9,615 nt of DNA from positions 1 through 9,615 of the forward strand of contig JABABO010000304.1 of assembly GCA_014238195.1 (NCBI GenBank). The letters are read 5' to 3'. Origin of the DNA: Kordiimonadaceae bacterium (GTDB lineage: Bacteria > Pseudomonadota > Alphaproteobacteria > Sphingomonadales > Kordiimonadaceae). The notes beneath the pieces were generated by a model, which saw only the letters and a program-made list of their open reading frames with translations, was not told the DNA's origin and did no database searches. This document shows, one piece after another, positions 1 through 7,141 of this stretch. The translations under genes were made by a program, and so were the position numbers. The number at the start of each line of letters is the position of its first letter. The stretch's first letter is position 1.

Positions 1-1
1 A

Positions 2-193
2 ACAGACGCGCCTTTCTTAGCGCCCGTCCCACACCGTGGTAAAACTTGTGAACCCGCTTTTGTGATGGACACAGCGCGGTTTATTGCAGACCTAAAAGGT
101 ATATCTTTTGAACGGCTACAAGAACAAACAACAGATAACTTCTTTCGATTATTTTCTAAAGTCACGCCGCCGATAAAGCGAGCAGCAGCATGA
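2..193 (+). CDS. tatD: TatD family metal-dependent hydrolase, C-terminal fragment
   Basis: The window opens inside this gene; 63 C-terminal codons are present and end in TGA. The peptide begins TDAPFLAPVPHRGKTCEPAF, which is the hallmark end of TatD/YcfH amidohydrolases: the Asp of 'ETDAPFLAP' is a metal ligand of the TIM-barrel active site and 'HRGK.NEP' follows it. Family members are cytoplasmic metal-dependent DNases/hydrolases. The last four bases overlap the next gene (ATGA), so the two are almost certainly translationally coupled. The tatD-MBL hydrolase order is common in alphaproteobacteria, often behind metG and holB, which would lie to the left. The Cys in 'GKTCEP', where Asn is usual, is a small deviation. 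The family call is secure; the exact substrate is not. Confidence 0.88.
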   Translation, partial: TDAPFLAPVPHRGKTCEPAFVMDTARFIADLKGISFERLQEQTTDNFFRLFSKVTPPIKRAAA

Positions 194-942
194 GGTTAAC
201 GATCCTTGGATGCGGCACGAGTGGCGGTGTGCCTAAAATACCAGAATATTGGGGGGCTTGTGACCCAAAAAACCCAAAAAACCGTCGTCGGCGAGCGAGT
301 GTTTTAATCGAGCAGGGCGACACATGCCTGCTTGTGGACACCACGCCAGATTTACGTGAACAGGTTTTAAGCGCGAAAGTTCAGCATCTTGATGCTGTGC
401 TTTATACCCATGATCATGGTGACCACACTCACGGCATTGATGATTTACGCGGGTTTTATCAAAAGTGTCGCCAGCGTATTAACGTCTATGGTGATCAACT
501 AACTATGAAAAACCTGGAGCAACGATTTGCCTATGTGTTCCATGCGCAAAATGGCTATCCTGCGATCTGTGAAGCTAACATTATTACTCAACCTTTTCAT
601 GTTGGTGATATTAAGGTGATTCCTTTTGAACAAATTCATGGAAATACCAAAAGTTTAGGCTTTCGCTTCGGGGATATTGCTTATTCAACCGATTTAAATG
701 GATTACCCAAGTCAGCTATTAAGGCATTAGAGGGTGTCAAAGTATGGGTTGTCGATGCCTTGCGCTACGACCCACATCCAACTCATTCACATTTAGCACA
801 AACCCTTGAATGGATTGATATAATTAAACCCGACCGCGCTATTATAACCCATATGACTTGGGATATGGATTATGCAACACTGCTTCAGGACCTGCCGCGC
901 GGTGTTGAACCCGCGTATGATGGTATGGTCATCAGCCTATAA
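190..942 (+). CDS. MBL-fold metallo-hydrolase, PhnP/RNase Z-like phosphodiesterase superfamily
   Basis: This is a cytoplasmic metallo-beta-lactamase-fold protein of 250 aa, full length for the family. The N-terminus has the strand/turn 'LGCGTSGGVPKI' (residues 6-17), followed by the 'CDPKNPKNRRRRAS' segment (24-37) typical of this alphaproteobacterial clade. The metal-binding motif is HDHGDH (H74, H76, D78, H79). Further probable ligands are H150 ('QIHG'), D168 ('YSTDLNGLP') and H221 ('ITHMT'), so both metal sites look intact. Relatives include PhnP, a cyclic phosphate phosphodiesterase; the real substrate here is unknown. The start is fixed by the ATGA overlap with tatD, and no signal peptide is present. 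It should be co-transcribed with tatD. Confidence 0.9.
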   Translation: MRLTILGCGTSGGVPKIPEYWGACDPKNPKNRRRRASVLIEQGDTCLLVDTTPDLREQVLSAKVQHLDAVLYTHDHGDHTHGIDDLRGFYQKCRQRINVYGDQLTMKNLEQRFAYVFHAQNGYPAICEANIITQPFHVGDIKVIPFEQIHGNTKSLGFRFGDIAYSTDLNGLPKSAIKALEGVKVWVVDALRYDPHPTHSHLAQTLEWIDIIKPDRAIITHMTWDMDYATLLQDLPRGVEPAYDGMVISL

Positions 943-973
943 TTTTCTGCTTTATGGTGCGCTTAATATTCGG

Positions 974-986
974 TAACATTGTGTTA
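974..986. repeat. Short inverted repeat TAACA-TTG-TGTTA
   Basis: A perfect 5-bp inverted repeat with a 3-nt spacer lies just after the MBL gene. Its symmetry and size fit an operator half-site pair, but such a short repeat can occur by chance. It is one of three inverted repeats in the 164-bp gap at 943-1106. Confidence 0.25.
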
Positions 987-995
987 TAGCGAGAC

Positions 996-1023
996 CAATA
1001 AATAATGAGATCATTATTTATTG
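996..1023. repeat. AT-rich perfect palindrome downstream of the MBL gene
   Basis: CAATAAATAATGA and TCATTATTTATTG are exact reverse complements separated by GA. In RNA this would be a 12-bp stem with an AGAT tetraloop (the closing G-C is at 1007/1012). It could be a weak, atypical terminator for tatD-MBL or an operator for the downstream protease. The stem is nearly all A/T and no T-run follows, so a standard Rho-independent terminator is unlikely. Confidence 0.45.
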
Positions 1024-1044
1024 ATAAGTCGAACCGATACAAAT

Positions 1045-1093
1045 ACTTATAGCCAAATAAGGGGATCAATATTCACCGCAATTGGCTATAAGT
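1045..1093 (+). promoter_or_regulatory. 12-bp inverted repeat in the leader of the aspartic protease gene
   Basis: ACTTATAGCCAA (1045-1056) and TTGGCTATAAGT (1082-1093) are perfect reverse complements with a 25-nt loop. The right arm ends one base before the Shine-Dalgarno GGAG (1095-1098), which lies 8 nt before the ATG at 1107. If transcribed, this hairpin would sit against the ribosome landing site and could affect translation. As DNA, the two arms could be paired operator half-sites. The structure is seen directly; the function is inferred. Confidence 0.55.
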
Positions 1094-1106
1094 TGGAGAA
1101 AAACAT

Positions 1107-1859
1107 ATGAGCCAAGACCCTTGGCGTGTGCCTGACCATAAGCACGACCTTAATATAAGTAAGAAATCTAAACACTCGCCCAGTAAATCACAAAGAGTGA
1201 CGCGGTTAATCACTTTTCTTGTGGGGATTGGTCTATTACTCATTGGTCTCGCCGTCGCGTTTCCTGCCACAGGCTTAACCATGGACCCATATTTCATCCG
1301 TGGTATGCTGATTTTGGTGATTTTTGGCGGCGCTGCCGCTTTCTGGAGCCGCTCTAGCATCGCCAGATTAGCACGCATGGCAGGTTTATGGATCGTTATT
1401 ATCATCGGGGTTTCTGTCTTTTACATTGTTCAATCTGACATGGGCAATCGTTTCATGACAGCTATGGACCCAAAGGGTGTGGTGTCCAATGACGAAGGGT
1501 TGATTGTGCACCGCAGCCGCGATGGTCACTTTTGGCTGCGGGCTAAAATGAACGGCGTGTCCATCAATATGATGGTTGACACAGGGGCATCCAATATTGT
1601 TCTAAGCCCAGATGATGCCAAACATGTTGGCCTAAATCCCGCAACTTTGAACTTTAGTGAACGTGCACAAACCGCCAATGGTGATGTGATGTTTGCCCGT
1701 TCACGTATTACCTCGCTCTCGATTGGTGACGCTGAGTTTTTTGACGTGCCTGTGACCGTTAATGGTAGCCCGATGTCTGGCTCGCTGATGGGTATGTCGG
1801 TGTTGAGCGAGTTTAAAAGTTTTGAATTTCGCGGTGATAAGCTTATTCTACGCCGTTGA
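1107..1859 (+). CDS. Membrane-anchored retropepsin-like aspartic protease (clan AA, TIGR02281 type)
   Basis: This 250-aa protein has three N-terminal hydrophobic segments, at about residues 34-52 ('ITFLVGIGLLLIGLAVAF'), 66-80 and 92-108 ('LWIVIIIGVSVFYIV'). A soluble domain from about residue 125 should face the periplasm. That domain carries the single aspartic protease motif 'VDTGAS' (catalytic D158) and the conserved distal 'LMGMSVLSEF' (228-237), which marks TIGR02281 retropepsin-like proteins found mostly in alphaproteobacteria. With one catalytic Asp it must dimerise to be active. The start has a good SD (GGAG, 8 nt upstream). It is separated from the MBL gene by 164 bp with three inverted repeats and so probably has its own transcript. 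Its physiological substrate is not known to me. Confidence 0.87.
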   Translation: MSQDPWRVPDHKHDLNISKKSKHSPSKSQRVTRLITFLVGIGLLLIGLAVAFPATGLTMDPYFIRGMLILVIFGGAAAFWSRSSIARLARMAGLWIVIIIGVSVFYIVQSDMGNRFMTAMDPKGVVSNDEGLIVHRSRDGHFWLRAKMNGVSINMMVDTGASNIVLSPDDAKHVGLNPATLNFSERAQTANGDVMFARSRITSLSIGDAEFFDVPVTVNGSPMSGSLMGMSVLSEFKSFEFRGDKLILRR

Positions 1860-1869
1860 TCAGGATCTA

Positions 1870-2041
1870 TTAGCCCCCCAGCGCATAACCACCGTCAATT
1901 TTAAGGGCTGTACCTGTTGTAAAACCTGCTTTTTTGTTGTTAAGACTGTTTGAAAGCTATTTCCAATCAAGCCAGTTGTCGCTTTTCCTACACCCCTGTT
2001 ACCACCTTTATAAGGAAAACTTTATTCTTGATTATGTCATC
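1870..2041 (-). pseudogene. Short-chain dehydrogenase/reductase (SDR) remnant with large internal deletion
   Basis: Read on the minus strand, about 2041-2009 encodes DDIIKNKVFLI. After a one-base deletion near 2007-2008 (AA where an ACA Thr codon is expected), the next frame gives GGNRGVGKATTGLIGNSFQ (2006-1950). This is the SDR Rossmann motif TGxxxGxG with its flanks. Near the A6 run at 1930-1935 the frame shifts again, and 1929-1873 encodes AGFTTGTALKIDGGYALGG followed by TAA, the classic SDR C-terminal end. Intact SDRs are about 250 aa, so about 200 central codons, including the Ser-Tyr-Lys catalytic residues, are missing. It lies about 20 bp beyond the symporter gene on the same strand, so it was probably the third gene of the receptor-symporter operon. 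It cannot make a working enzyme. Confidence 0.75.
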
Positions 2042-2061
2042 CTATTGACGTGCGCAAAGCC

Positions 2062-3462
2062 CTAAGCGTTTTTCTGTTGAATGGATGACACAGATTTCCT
2101 GTCGAGACTGTAGCCCATGAAACAGAGAATAGTGACAAGTGCCAAACTACAATAGACAGGCCCCGCGGCCACCCCAAGATTGAATAGAACGACACTATTA
2201 ACTTCACCAGGAATGGCATTATTTGGAAATTGGATAATCCCAAGAACAAATCCAGACAGCAAAGCACCTATCCCAAATGAAGATTTTTCTAAAAAAGAAT
2301 AGGCTGCAAAGAATATACCTTCTTGGCGTTTATTGCTGATGCTTTCATATTCATCGGCCATATCGGCAATCATTGACCCGGCGATGATAAGCCCTGCGAT
2401 GACAAGTGTTTGGTTGATCATATATATTAATACGATCAGATGAAATAATGCATCGGTCCCATTAGCGGGCATCAAGTCAAAAAGCCTAAGGGTAACAGGT
2501 GTTGAGCCGATAATAATGCCAGAACCAAACAACAGGATTGCAGCCCATTTTTTATCAAATTTCTTTCCAGCCCAGTCGGCCAGCAGTTTAGAAGGATACA
2601 GGGCTATGATAACAACAACTGCATTTATAAAAAGTTGGGTTTCGTTAAATTCCCAATAGAATTTAGCAATATAAGCCAACAAGGACTGGACCATGCCAGC
2701 CGAGGCCATAAAAGCAATGATTGCCGCCATATAATAACGAAATGAACGGAGGCGCAGTAAAAGCGTTAGTTCTACAAAAGCTAGGTACCAAGCGCTTTTT
2801 TTCTGGTCAGGTTTTTTATCTGTATGTTGAACGACATGCATCGTTGTATATGTCGTGATAAGAACTGCAGCCGCACATAATATACCCGCCCAAAGCCCGA
2901 TCCACTTATAGCCTTCACTGTAAAGCATGCCGCCTTTGTCTGGTGATAAAATAAATAATAACCCGATGGCTACGAAAACAAAATTACCCAAATAAGAAAA
3001 AAACGTTCGATATCCAGCAATAGAGGTCCGCTCAGAATAATCTTTGCTGAGTTCAGCGCCCAGTGATAAATGCGGTACATAAAACATTGTCATAAACGTA
3101 CGGGCAAGGGATGCCCAACAGAATAACCACAAAAAGAGTGCCGTTTCTGATAGACCTGCTGGTGGGTTAAAGAGCATAAACATTGACAAGCCAAAGGGTA
3201 TGCCTGCAATGGCCATAAACCCGTGCCGTCTGCCCCATTTCTTACTGTGCCAGTTATCAGACATTTGCCCAACAACTGGGTCTGTCACCGCATCAACTAT
3301 GAGCGCCATAAAGGCTGCAAGGCCTACAAGTTCGGGTGATAAACCTTCTATCTGATTATAGTAAAAGACCAAGAACCAATAAAAAGCGCTGGTTTTTACA
3401 CCTTGGGAGAACTGACCAACACCGTAAGAGAGCTTGGTTTTTACTGGGACCTGCATGTTCAT
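2062..3462 (-). CDS. GPH/MelB-type MFS symporter (glycoside-pentoside-hexuronide:cation family)
   Basis: This is a 466-aa inner-membrane transporter with about 12 hydrophobic segments. The signature DAVTDPVVGQMSDNWHSKKW (57-76) followed by GRRH (77-80) is the loop 2-3 motif of the GPH family (MFS_2, MelB-like). D57 and D61 match the cation-site acidic residues of MelB, so cation-coupled import is likely. 'FYVPHLSLGAELSKD' (127-141) is the next conserved block. GPH proteins carry glycosides, uronates and, in marine alphaproteobacteria, unassigned substrates. It is the second gene of the minus-strand operon, 92 bp after the TonB receptor. An ATG two codons in (position 3456) has a GGA at 6-nt spacing, whereas the ATG at 3462 has none. 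The true start may therefore be 3456; the longer form is kept because the difference is two residues. Confidence 0.88.
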   Translation of the reverse strand: MNMQVPVKTKLSYGVGQFSQGVKTSAFYWFLVFYYNQIEGLSPELVGLAAFMALIVDAVTDPVVGQMSDNWHSKKWGRRHGFMAIAGIPFGLSMFMLFNPPAGLSETALFLWLFCWASLARTFMTMFYVPHLSLGAELSKDYSERTSIAGYRTFFSYLGNFVFVAIGLLFILSPDKGGMLYSEGYKWIGLWAGILCAAAVLITTYTTMHVVQHTDKKPDQKKSAWYLAFVELTLLLRLRSFRYYMAAIIAFMASAGMVQSLLAYIAKFYWEFNETQLFINAVVVIIALYPSKLLADWAGKKFDKKWAAILLFGSGIIIGSTPVTLRLFDLMPANGTDALFHLIVLIYMINQTLVIAGLIIAGSMIADMADEYESISNKRQEGIFFAAYSFLEKSSFGIGALLSGFVLGIIQFPNNAIPGEVNSVVLFNLGVAAGPVYCSLALVTILCFMGYSLDRKSVSSIQQKNA

Positions 3463-3497
3463 TCCATTACAATATAAAAATAAAAGCAGGGACAGAC

Positions 3498-3531
3498 TAT
3501 ACGATCCCCGCTAGGGATAACTGACAGTATA
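3498..3531 (-). repeat. Compound inverted repeat between receptor and symporter genes
   Basis: An inner stem ATCCC/GGGAT (3504-3508 with 3514-3518, loop CGCTA) is enclosed by an outer TATAC/GTATA pair (3498-3502 with 3527-3531), with an unpaired bulge between them. It lies in the 92-bp gap after the receptor stop codon. No T-run follows on the minus strand, so full termination is unlikely. It could stabilise the upstream mRNA or attenuate transcription into the symporter gene. The pairing is seen directly; the function is speculative. Confidence 0.3.
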
Positions 3532-3554
3532 AGCACGATAGGGCAATTTTGTCG

Positions 3555-6053
3555 TTAAAAATTCAATTGCAATTCTATGCCGAAAGTCCGTGGTAGATTA
3601 AAGGACTGAGCAGTATAGTAAAAGGGTGCACCGCCTGAACCAGACCCAGTCGCTGACAGATTATCAAACGCATTTCGGACATACCCATGTATTTGATAAC
3701 GATCTTCGTTATCCAGCCAAGATATGCGTCCATCTGTTCTACTGTAGCCACCCACACGGGATTCGTCGTGGTTAAATACCGAATATTGTTGTGCCCCCAC
3801 ATAGGCAAATGTCGCCGTCAAGGACAGGGACCCTGAATCCATTGGAATAATGTGGTTAGCGACTGCTGCTAGCTTATGTTTTGGCGCTTTGTTCAGCGTG
3901 TTCCCTGTTGGGTCCACCAAATTTGTTTCGCCCGCTTCTGCAAGTGGGTTCACGAGACATCCGATTGACCCATCTGGATTGCTGGTCGCACGGTCACCAC
4001 AAAAATCTTTATACTCGCTGTGGCTATAGGCGTAGCTTGCAATAAACTGTGTATACGGACCTGCTTGCCAAGTCGCTTCTAGCTCAAGTCCATAAATTTC
4101 ACTTTTGCCAGCGTTAAAAAGCTCGGTCAAATTAACACCAAAACGTCTTACTTCAACTTCGGACTGTAAGCCTTTGTAATCATAGAAATATGCAGCAGTA
4201 TTGAGTTGAAATTTATCATGAAATGTAGACTTATAACCAAGTTCAAATGCGAGAATTTCCTCCTTGCCGACTTCTGCTTCGTTCACATCAGGTGTTTCCG
4301 CAATATCTGATATTCCGCCTAAACGGAAACCCCCAGATTTGTACCCTTGGCTGATATTTAGGTACCAGAGTGTATCATCATCAGGGCGATATTCAACACT
4401 CGCCATACCCGTGACAGCGCTCCAATCTGCTTCATGGCTATCGTTCAAAGTTCCCCCTGTGGAATCAACTGAAAACTGACCAAACGGGTTGGTATCTGCT
4501 GGCAAAAAGCCACCAAGCAATGCGGCATATACAGCAGGTTCAATCGTATAGAAAATCGGATCATAGATGATGCGCTGATTTTCTACCCCGTCTTTTTTGT
4601 CATGTGAATACCGTAGGCCCGCTGTCAAGGTAATTGTGTCAGACACGTCAACGGAAGCTTGCCCGTATGCTGCATAGGCTTCACTGTTCAATTGGCCGTC
4701 TTGGTAATAATAATTATAGTCGGGATTGGCGGCGGCTGGTGTCCAAGTGAAGCCAATAAATGCATTAGCGGGTTCAGCTAAGCCAAATGTCTGTATGCGT
4801 GGGTCGAGCAAACGGGCATTCCCAGGCTGGCTTAGGGCATAGGGTTGGAAAACATCTTCTTTATAATAATATAGCCCAACGATCCATTCTAGCCCTGTGT
4901 CACCATTTGACATGAGTTGTAAGTCATGGCTGCTCCATTCTTTTGATTCAGCATAGGTATTTTCCAAACTTGCGGGTGTTACCACAGGGGCAAAAATGGT
5001 CGGGTCAGTTAACACAATGTTGTTCGTTTGGTTAGTTCTGTCATTGTCGTTACTCGTGGACCAGTCATAAGTGTTCCATCCCCCCATATATTTGAAAGTT
5101 ACAGTGTCAAAATCCCAAGTAATGTGACCTGTTACACCGTGATTTCCGTCTAATCGAAGATACCCACTATTATCCATCGATACTGTAAAGGGGTCGTCAA
5201 CTGATGGATTAACCTCTGAGGAGTTAAAACTTGGATTGATAATAAGGTCACCGCGAAAAACCTCATCGGCATGCGGTGACGTTCTTATTGTTTCACGAGG
5301 GGTCGTGTCATATTGATAGTGGGCATATTTCAGCCAAACTTGAAGATTTTCGGTCAAATCCCATTCTAGCTGAGCTTCGAAATTATAATCATCATTTGCC
5401 CACTGATTATCACCGTAACCAATGTTTTTAATATAACCAGAGTTTTCATCGTGGCTTGCAGACAATCTTACTCGGGCTTTATCAGAAACAGGGCCTGAAA
5501 TAGCAGCCCCAAGGTAGCGGCGACCATAATTTCCAAGTGACGCACGTAAATGTCCTTGCCAATCTTCGCTCGGTCTTACAGAAATAGTATTAATTGCGCC
5601 GCCAATTGTGTTGCGCCCATATAACGTACCCTGAGGTCCGCGTAAAACCTCAATCCGATCAACTGTCATAGTGTTCGACGACACCGCTGTGATTTCGGAT
5701 GTATAAATACCATCAGAATAAACCCCAACACTAGGGTCGGACCCTAATGCATTGGTTAAGCGTCCAACGCCGCGCATGGAAATACGGTTCGGCGAATCTT
5801 GAACGGTCATACCTGGGGTTAAGTCTGCAATATTTTGCGCACCCAAAATACCAAGTCGGTCGCGGGCCTCACTACTAAAAGCGGTGACAGCTATCGACGT
5901 ATCCGCTAAAGCCGTTTCACGTTTGGTCGCAGTGACAAGAATTTCTTCGAGCGAGAAATCATCAGTATTATCGTTGGCATCTTGGGCCAAAGGTGCGCCA
6001 GATGATAAGGCAACGACTGCGGAACTTGCTAACAATAATGATTTAATCGACAT
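3555..6053 (-). CDS. TonB-dependent outer-membrane receptor
   Basis: This 832-aa outer-membrane receptor of normal length imports a large or scarce ligand using TonB/ExbBD energy. A signal peptide (MSIKSLLLASSAVVALSSGAPLAQ, about residues 1-24) is followed by a TonB-box-like EEILVTATKRE (36-46). The plug domain follows (about 48-165), with ISMRGVG (91-97), DGIYTS (114-119) and RGPQGTLYGRNTIGGAIN (138-155). The rest is a 22-strand barrel rich in alternating aromatic residues, ending FGIELQLNF with the C-terminal Phe needed for BAM assembly. There is no FecA-like N-terminal signalling domain, so it does not signal to an ECF sigma factor. The SD AAGGGAG (6060-6066) lies 6 nt before the ATG. It is the first gene of the minus-strand operon and is divergent from the XRE regulator. 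The pattern is sphingomonad-like; no siderophore or vitamin B12 specificity can be read. Confidence 0.93.
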   Translation of the reverse strand: MSIKSLLLASSAVVALSSGAPLAQDANDNTDDFSLEEILVTATKRETALADTSIAVTAFSSEARDRLGILGAQNIADLTPGMTVQDSPNRISMRGVGRLTNALGSDPSVGVYSDGIYTSEITAVSSNTMTVDRIEVLRGPQGTLYGRNTIGGAINTISVRPSEDWQGHLRASLGNYGRRYLGAAISGPVSDKARVRLSASHDENSGYIKNIGYGDNQWANDDYNFEAQLEWDLTENLQVWLKYAHYQYDTTPRETIRTSPHADEVFRGDLIINPSFNSSEVNPSVDDPFTVSMDNSGYLRLDGNHGVTGHITWDFDTVTFKYMGGWNTYDWSTSNDNDRTNQTNNIVLTDPTIFAPVVTPASLENTYAESKEWSSHDLQLMSNGDTGLEWIVGLYYYKEDVFQPYALSQPGNARLLDPRIQTFGLAEPANAFIGFTWTPAAANPDYNYYYQDGQLNSEAYAAYGQASVDVSDTITLTAGLRYSHDKKDGVENQRIIYDPIFYTIEPAVYAALLGGFLPADTNPFGQFSVDSTGGTLNDSHEADWSAVTGMASVEYRPDDDTLWYLNISQGYKSGGFRLGGISDIAETPDVNEAEVGKEEILAFELGYKSTFHDKFQLNTAAYFYDYKGLQSEVEVRRFGVNLTELFNAGKSEIYGLELEATWQAGPYTQFIASYAYSHSEYKDFCGDRATSNPDGSIGCLVNPLAEAGETNLVDPTGNTLNKAPKHKLAAVANHIIPMDSGSLSLTATFAYVGAQQYSVFNHDESRVGGYSRTDGRISWLDNEDRYQIHGYVRNAFDNLSATGSGSGGAPFYYTAQSFNLPRTFGIELQLNF

Positions 6054-6086
6054 GTTTTTCTCCCTTGAAATACTTTTGTACTTAAA

Positions 6087-6118
6087 TCAGTCACTCATAG
6101 TGCTGATATTGCGACTGA
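6087..6118. repeat. Inverted repeats in the receptor gene leader
   Basis: TCAGTC (6087-6092) pairs with GACTGA (6113-6118), and an overlapping CACT-CAT-AGTG (6092-6102) lies inside. Both fall between the palindromic operator and the receptor SD, so they are probably in its 5' leader or promoter. They are short repeats and could be chance. Confidence 0.25.
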
Positions 6119-6146
6119 CTATGATGCATCTAAGCACGCACCACCA

Positions 6147-6161
6147 TTACCTGTTAGGTAA
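6147..6161. promoter_or_regulatory. Palindromic operator, copy 1 (TTACCTGTTAGGTAA)
   Basis: Perfect 6-bp arms TTACCT/AGGTAA flank a GTT spacer in the 179-bp divergent gap between the receptor and the XRE regulator, 94 bp from the receptor ATG and 72 bp from the regulator ATG. The same palindrome with spacer GCT recurs at 7142-7156. The size and symmetry suit a dimeric helix-turn-helix protein. The adjacent XRE regulator is the obvious candidate, with auto-control and control of the receptor operon. The repeat is seen directly; the binding protein is inferred. Confidence 0.75.
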
Positions 6162-6170
6162 GGAATGTGA

Positions 6171-6177
6171 TTGACAG
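6171..6177 (+). promoter_or_regulatory. Possible -35 element (TTGACAG) for the regulator gene
   Basis: TTGACA is a perfect sigma-70 -35 hexamer starting 9 nt after operator copy 1. TGACAG is also found at the same distance after operator copy 2. No good -10 hexamer is visible 16-18 nt downstream (AAACCA/AACCAT), so any promoter would be weak or activator-dependent. TGACAG may instead be part of an extended binding site. Confidence 0.4.
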
Positions 6178-6232
6178 CTCGCTTTCAGCGCAGAAACCAT
6201 TTGAATTAAGGGCTGAGGGTGTTTAGTGTTTT

Positions 6233-7132
6233 ATGATGGTTATTGGCCGTGAAAATATAGTGTCTGAAAAACGCACCCTTACGTCTGACTTTTCACACGA
6301 CCAAGGTTTAGTTTTTGGCAAATATTTACGCTTCTGGCGCACAACAAAAAAGATCAGTCAAGAGCACTTAGCCTATGAATTGAATTGCTCACCCAAACAT
6401 ATCAGCTTTCTTGAAAATGGGCATACTCATCCCAGTCAAAGCTTGATATTGCGGCTTTCTGATGCCTTGTTTTTATCAAAGGTTGACACGAACCATTTAC
6501 TTGTTGCCGCTGGTTTTCGACCTGCCCATAATCAATTAGAAGATAGCCCCGACGAGCTTCAGCTTTTGAATAAATCTCTTAAAATGGTCTTGCAAGCTGT
6601 CGGCAATTCCCCCGCCTTGATTAGGGACCGTCTGGGAAATATAAAAATGGTTAACCGGACCCTTGTTGTGTCGTGGCGTAAATGGTTAGGCAGTGCCATA
6701 GACGATCCAGAATTAATGAACACTTATCGACTATTTTTTAGTGACCGTGGCTGGAAGCCATATATACGTGATTGGCCACAGTTAGCGCAGATTTTTCTTT
6801 TAACCCTTAAACAGGAAATTCTACTATCGTATGATGCGGAAGCTGAAATTTTGATAAACAAGCTCGCCGCGACCAAAGGTATTCCCAAAAATTGGGATAA
6901 TACGGATCAAATGTCGAGGAAGCGGCCTTCTTTTAGTTTGATGCTTGAAGACCCAGAAACGAAAGAAACATACACCAACGTTATTTGTAGTAGCGTCATT
7001 GGTAATCTTAGCCAAAATATCGAATCGTCTCTATTCCTAGAAGTGCACTGTCAGGTCGGCTTTAATCCCCTGTATACCGCTGCCGAGATTGAAGCGATGA
7101 CAGATGTTTCACACCCTTTGTTGCCATATTAA
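6233..7132 (+). CDS. XRE-family transcriptional regulator with MmyB-like C-terminal ligand-binding domain
   Basis: This is a 299-aa cytoplasmic DNA-binding protein. An HTH_3/XRE domain spans about residues 29-95, with 'ISQEHLAYELNCSPKHISFL' (41-60) as helix-turn-helix and 'ENGHTHPS' following. The rest (about 105-299) matches the MmyB-like/MLTR ligand-binding architecture, including 'GNSPALIRDRLGNIKMVNRT' (124-143), a PAS-like stretch that senses a hydrophobic small molecule in characterised relatives. No membrane segment or signal peptide is present. It is divergent from the receptor, and palindromic operators flank the gene on both sides, so it likely controls itself, the receptor operon and the hydrolase operon. 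An in-frame TAG at 6224 bounds the start. ATG codons at 6233 and 6236 are both possible and the SD is poor (GAGGGT, 12 nt upstream), suggesting low expression. Whether it activates or represses is unknown. Confidence 0.87.
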   Translation: MMVIGRENIVSEKRTLTSDFSHDQGLVFGKYLRFWRTTKKISQEHLAYELNCSPKHISFLENGHTHPSQSLILRLSDALFLSKVDTNHLLVAAGFRPAHNQLEDSPDELQLLNKSLKMVLQAVGNSPALIRDRLGNIKMVNRTLVVSWRKWLGSAIDDPELMNTYRLFFSDRGWKPYIRDWPQLAQIFLLTLKQEILLSYDAEAEILINKLAATKGIPKNWDNTDQMSRKRPSFSLMLEDPETKETYTNVICSSVIGNLSQNIESSLFLEVHCQVGFNPLYTAAEIEAMTDVSHPLLPY

Positions 7133-7141
7133 ATATTAATC

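Noticed and set aside
262..284. Direct repeat CCCAAAAAA-CCCAAAAAA inside the MBL gene, possible slippage site
   Set aside because: It encodes DPKNPKNRR, a segment conserved in this protein clade, and the frame is intact, so it is coding sequence rather than a programmed frameshift.
1860..2061. Mobile element or attachment site as the cause of the gap between the protease and the symporter
   Set aside because: No transposase fragment, terminal inverted repeats or target duplication is visible; the SDR remnant explains most of the gap.
3555..6053. Classical polysaccharide utilisation locus (SusC/SusD type)
   Set aside because: There is no SusD, no glycoside hydrolase and no CUT domain; the receptor is a proteobacterial type, so only a general uptake role is claimed.
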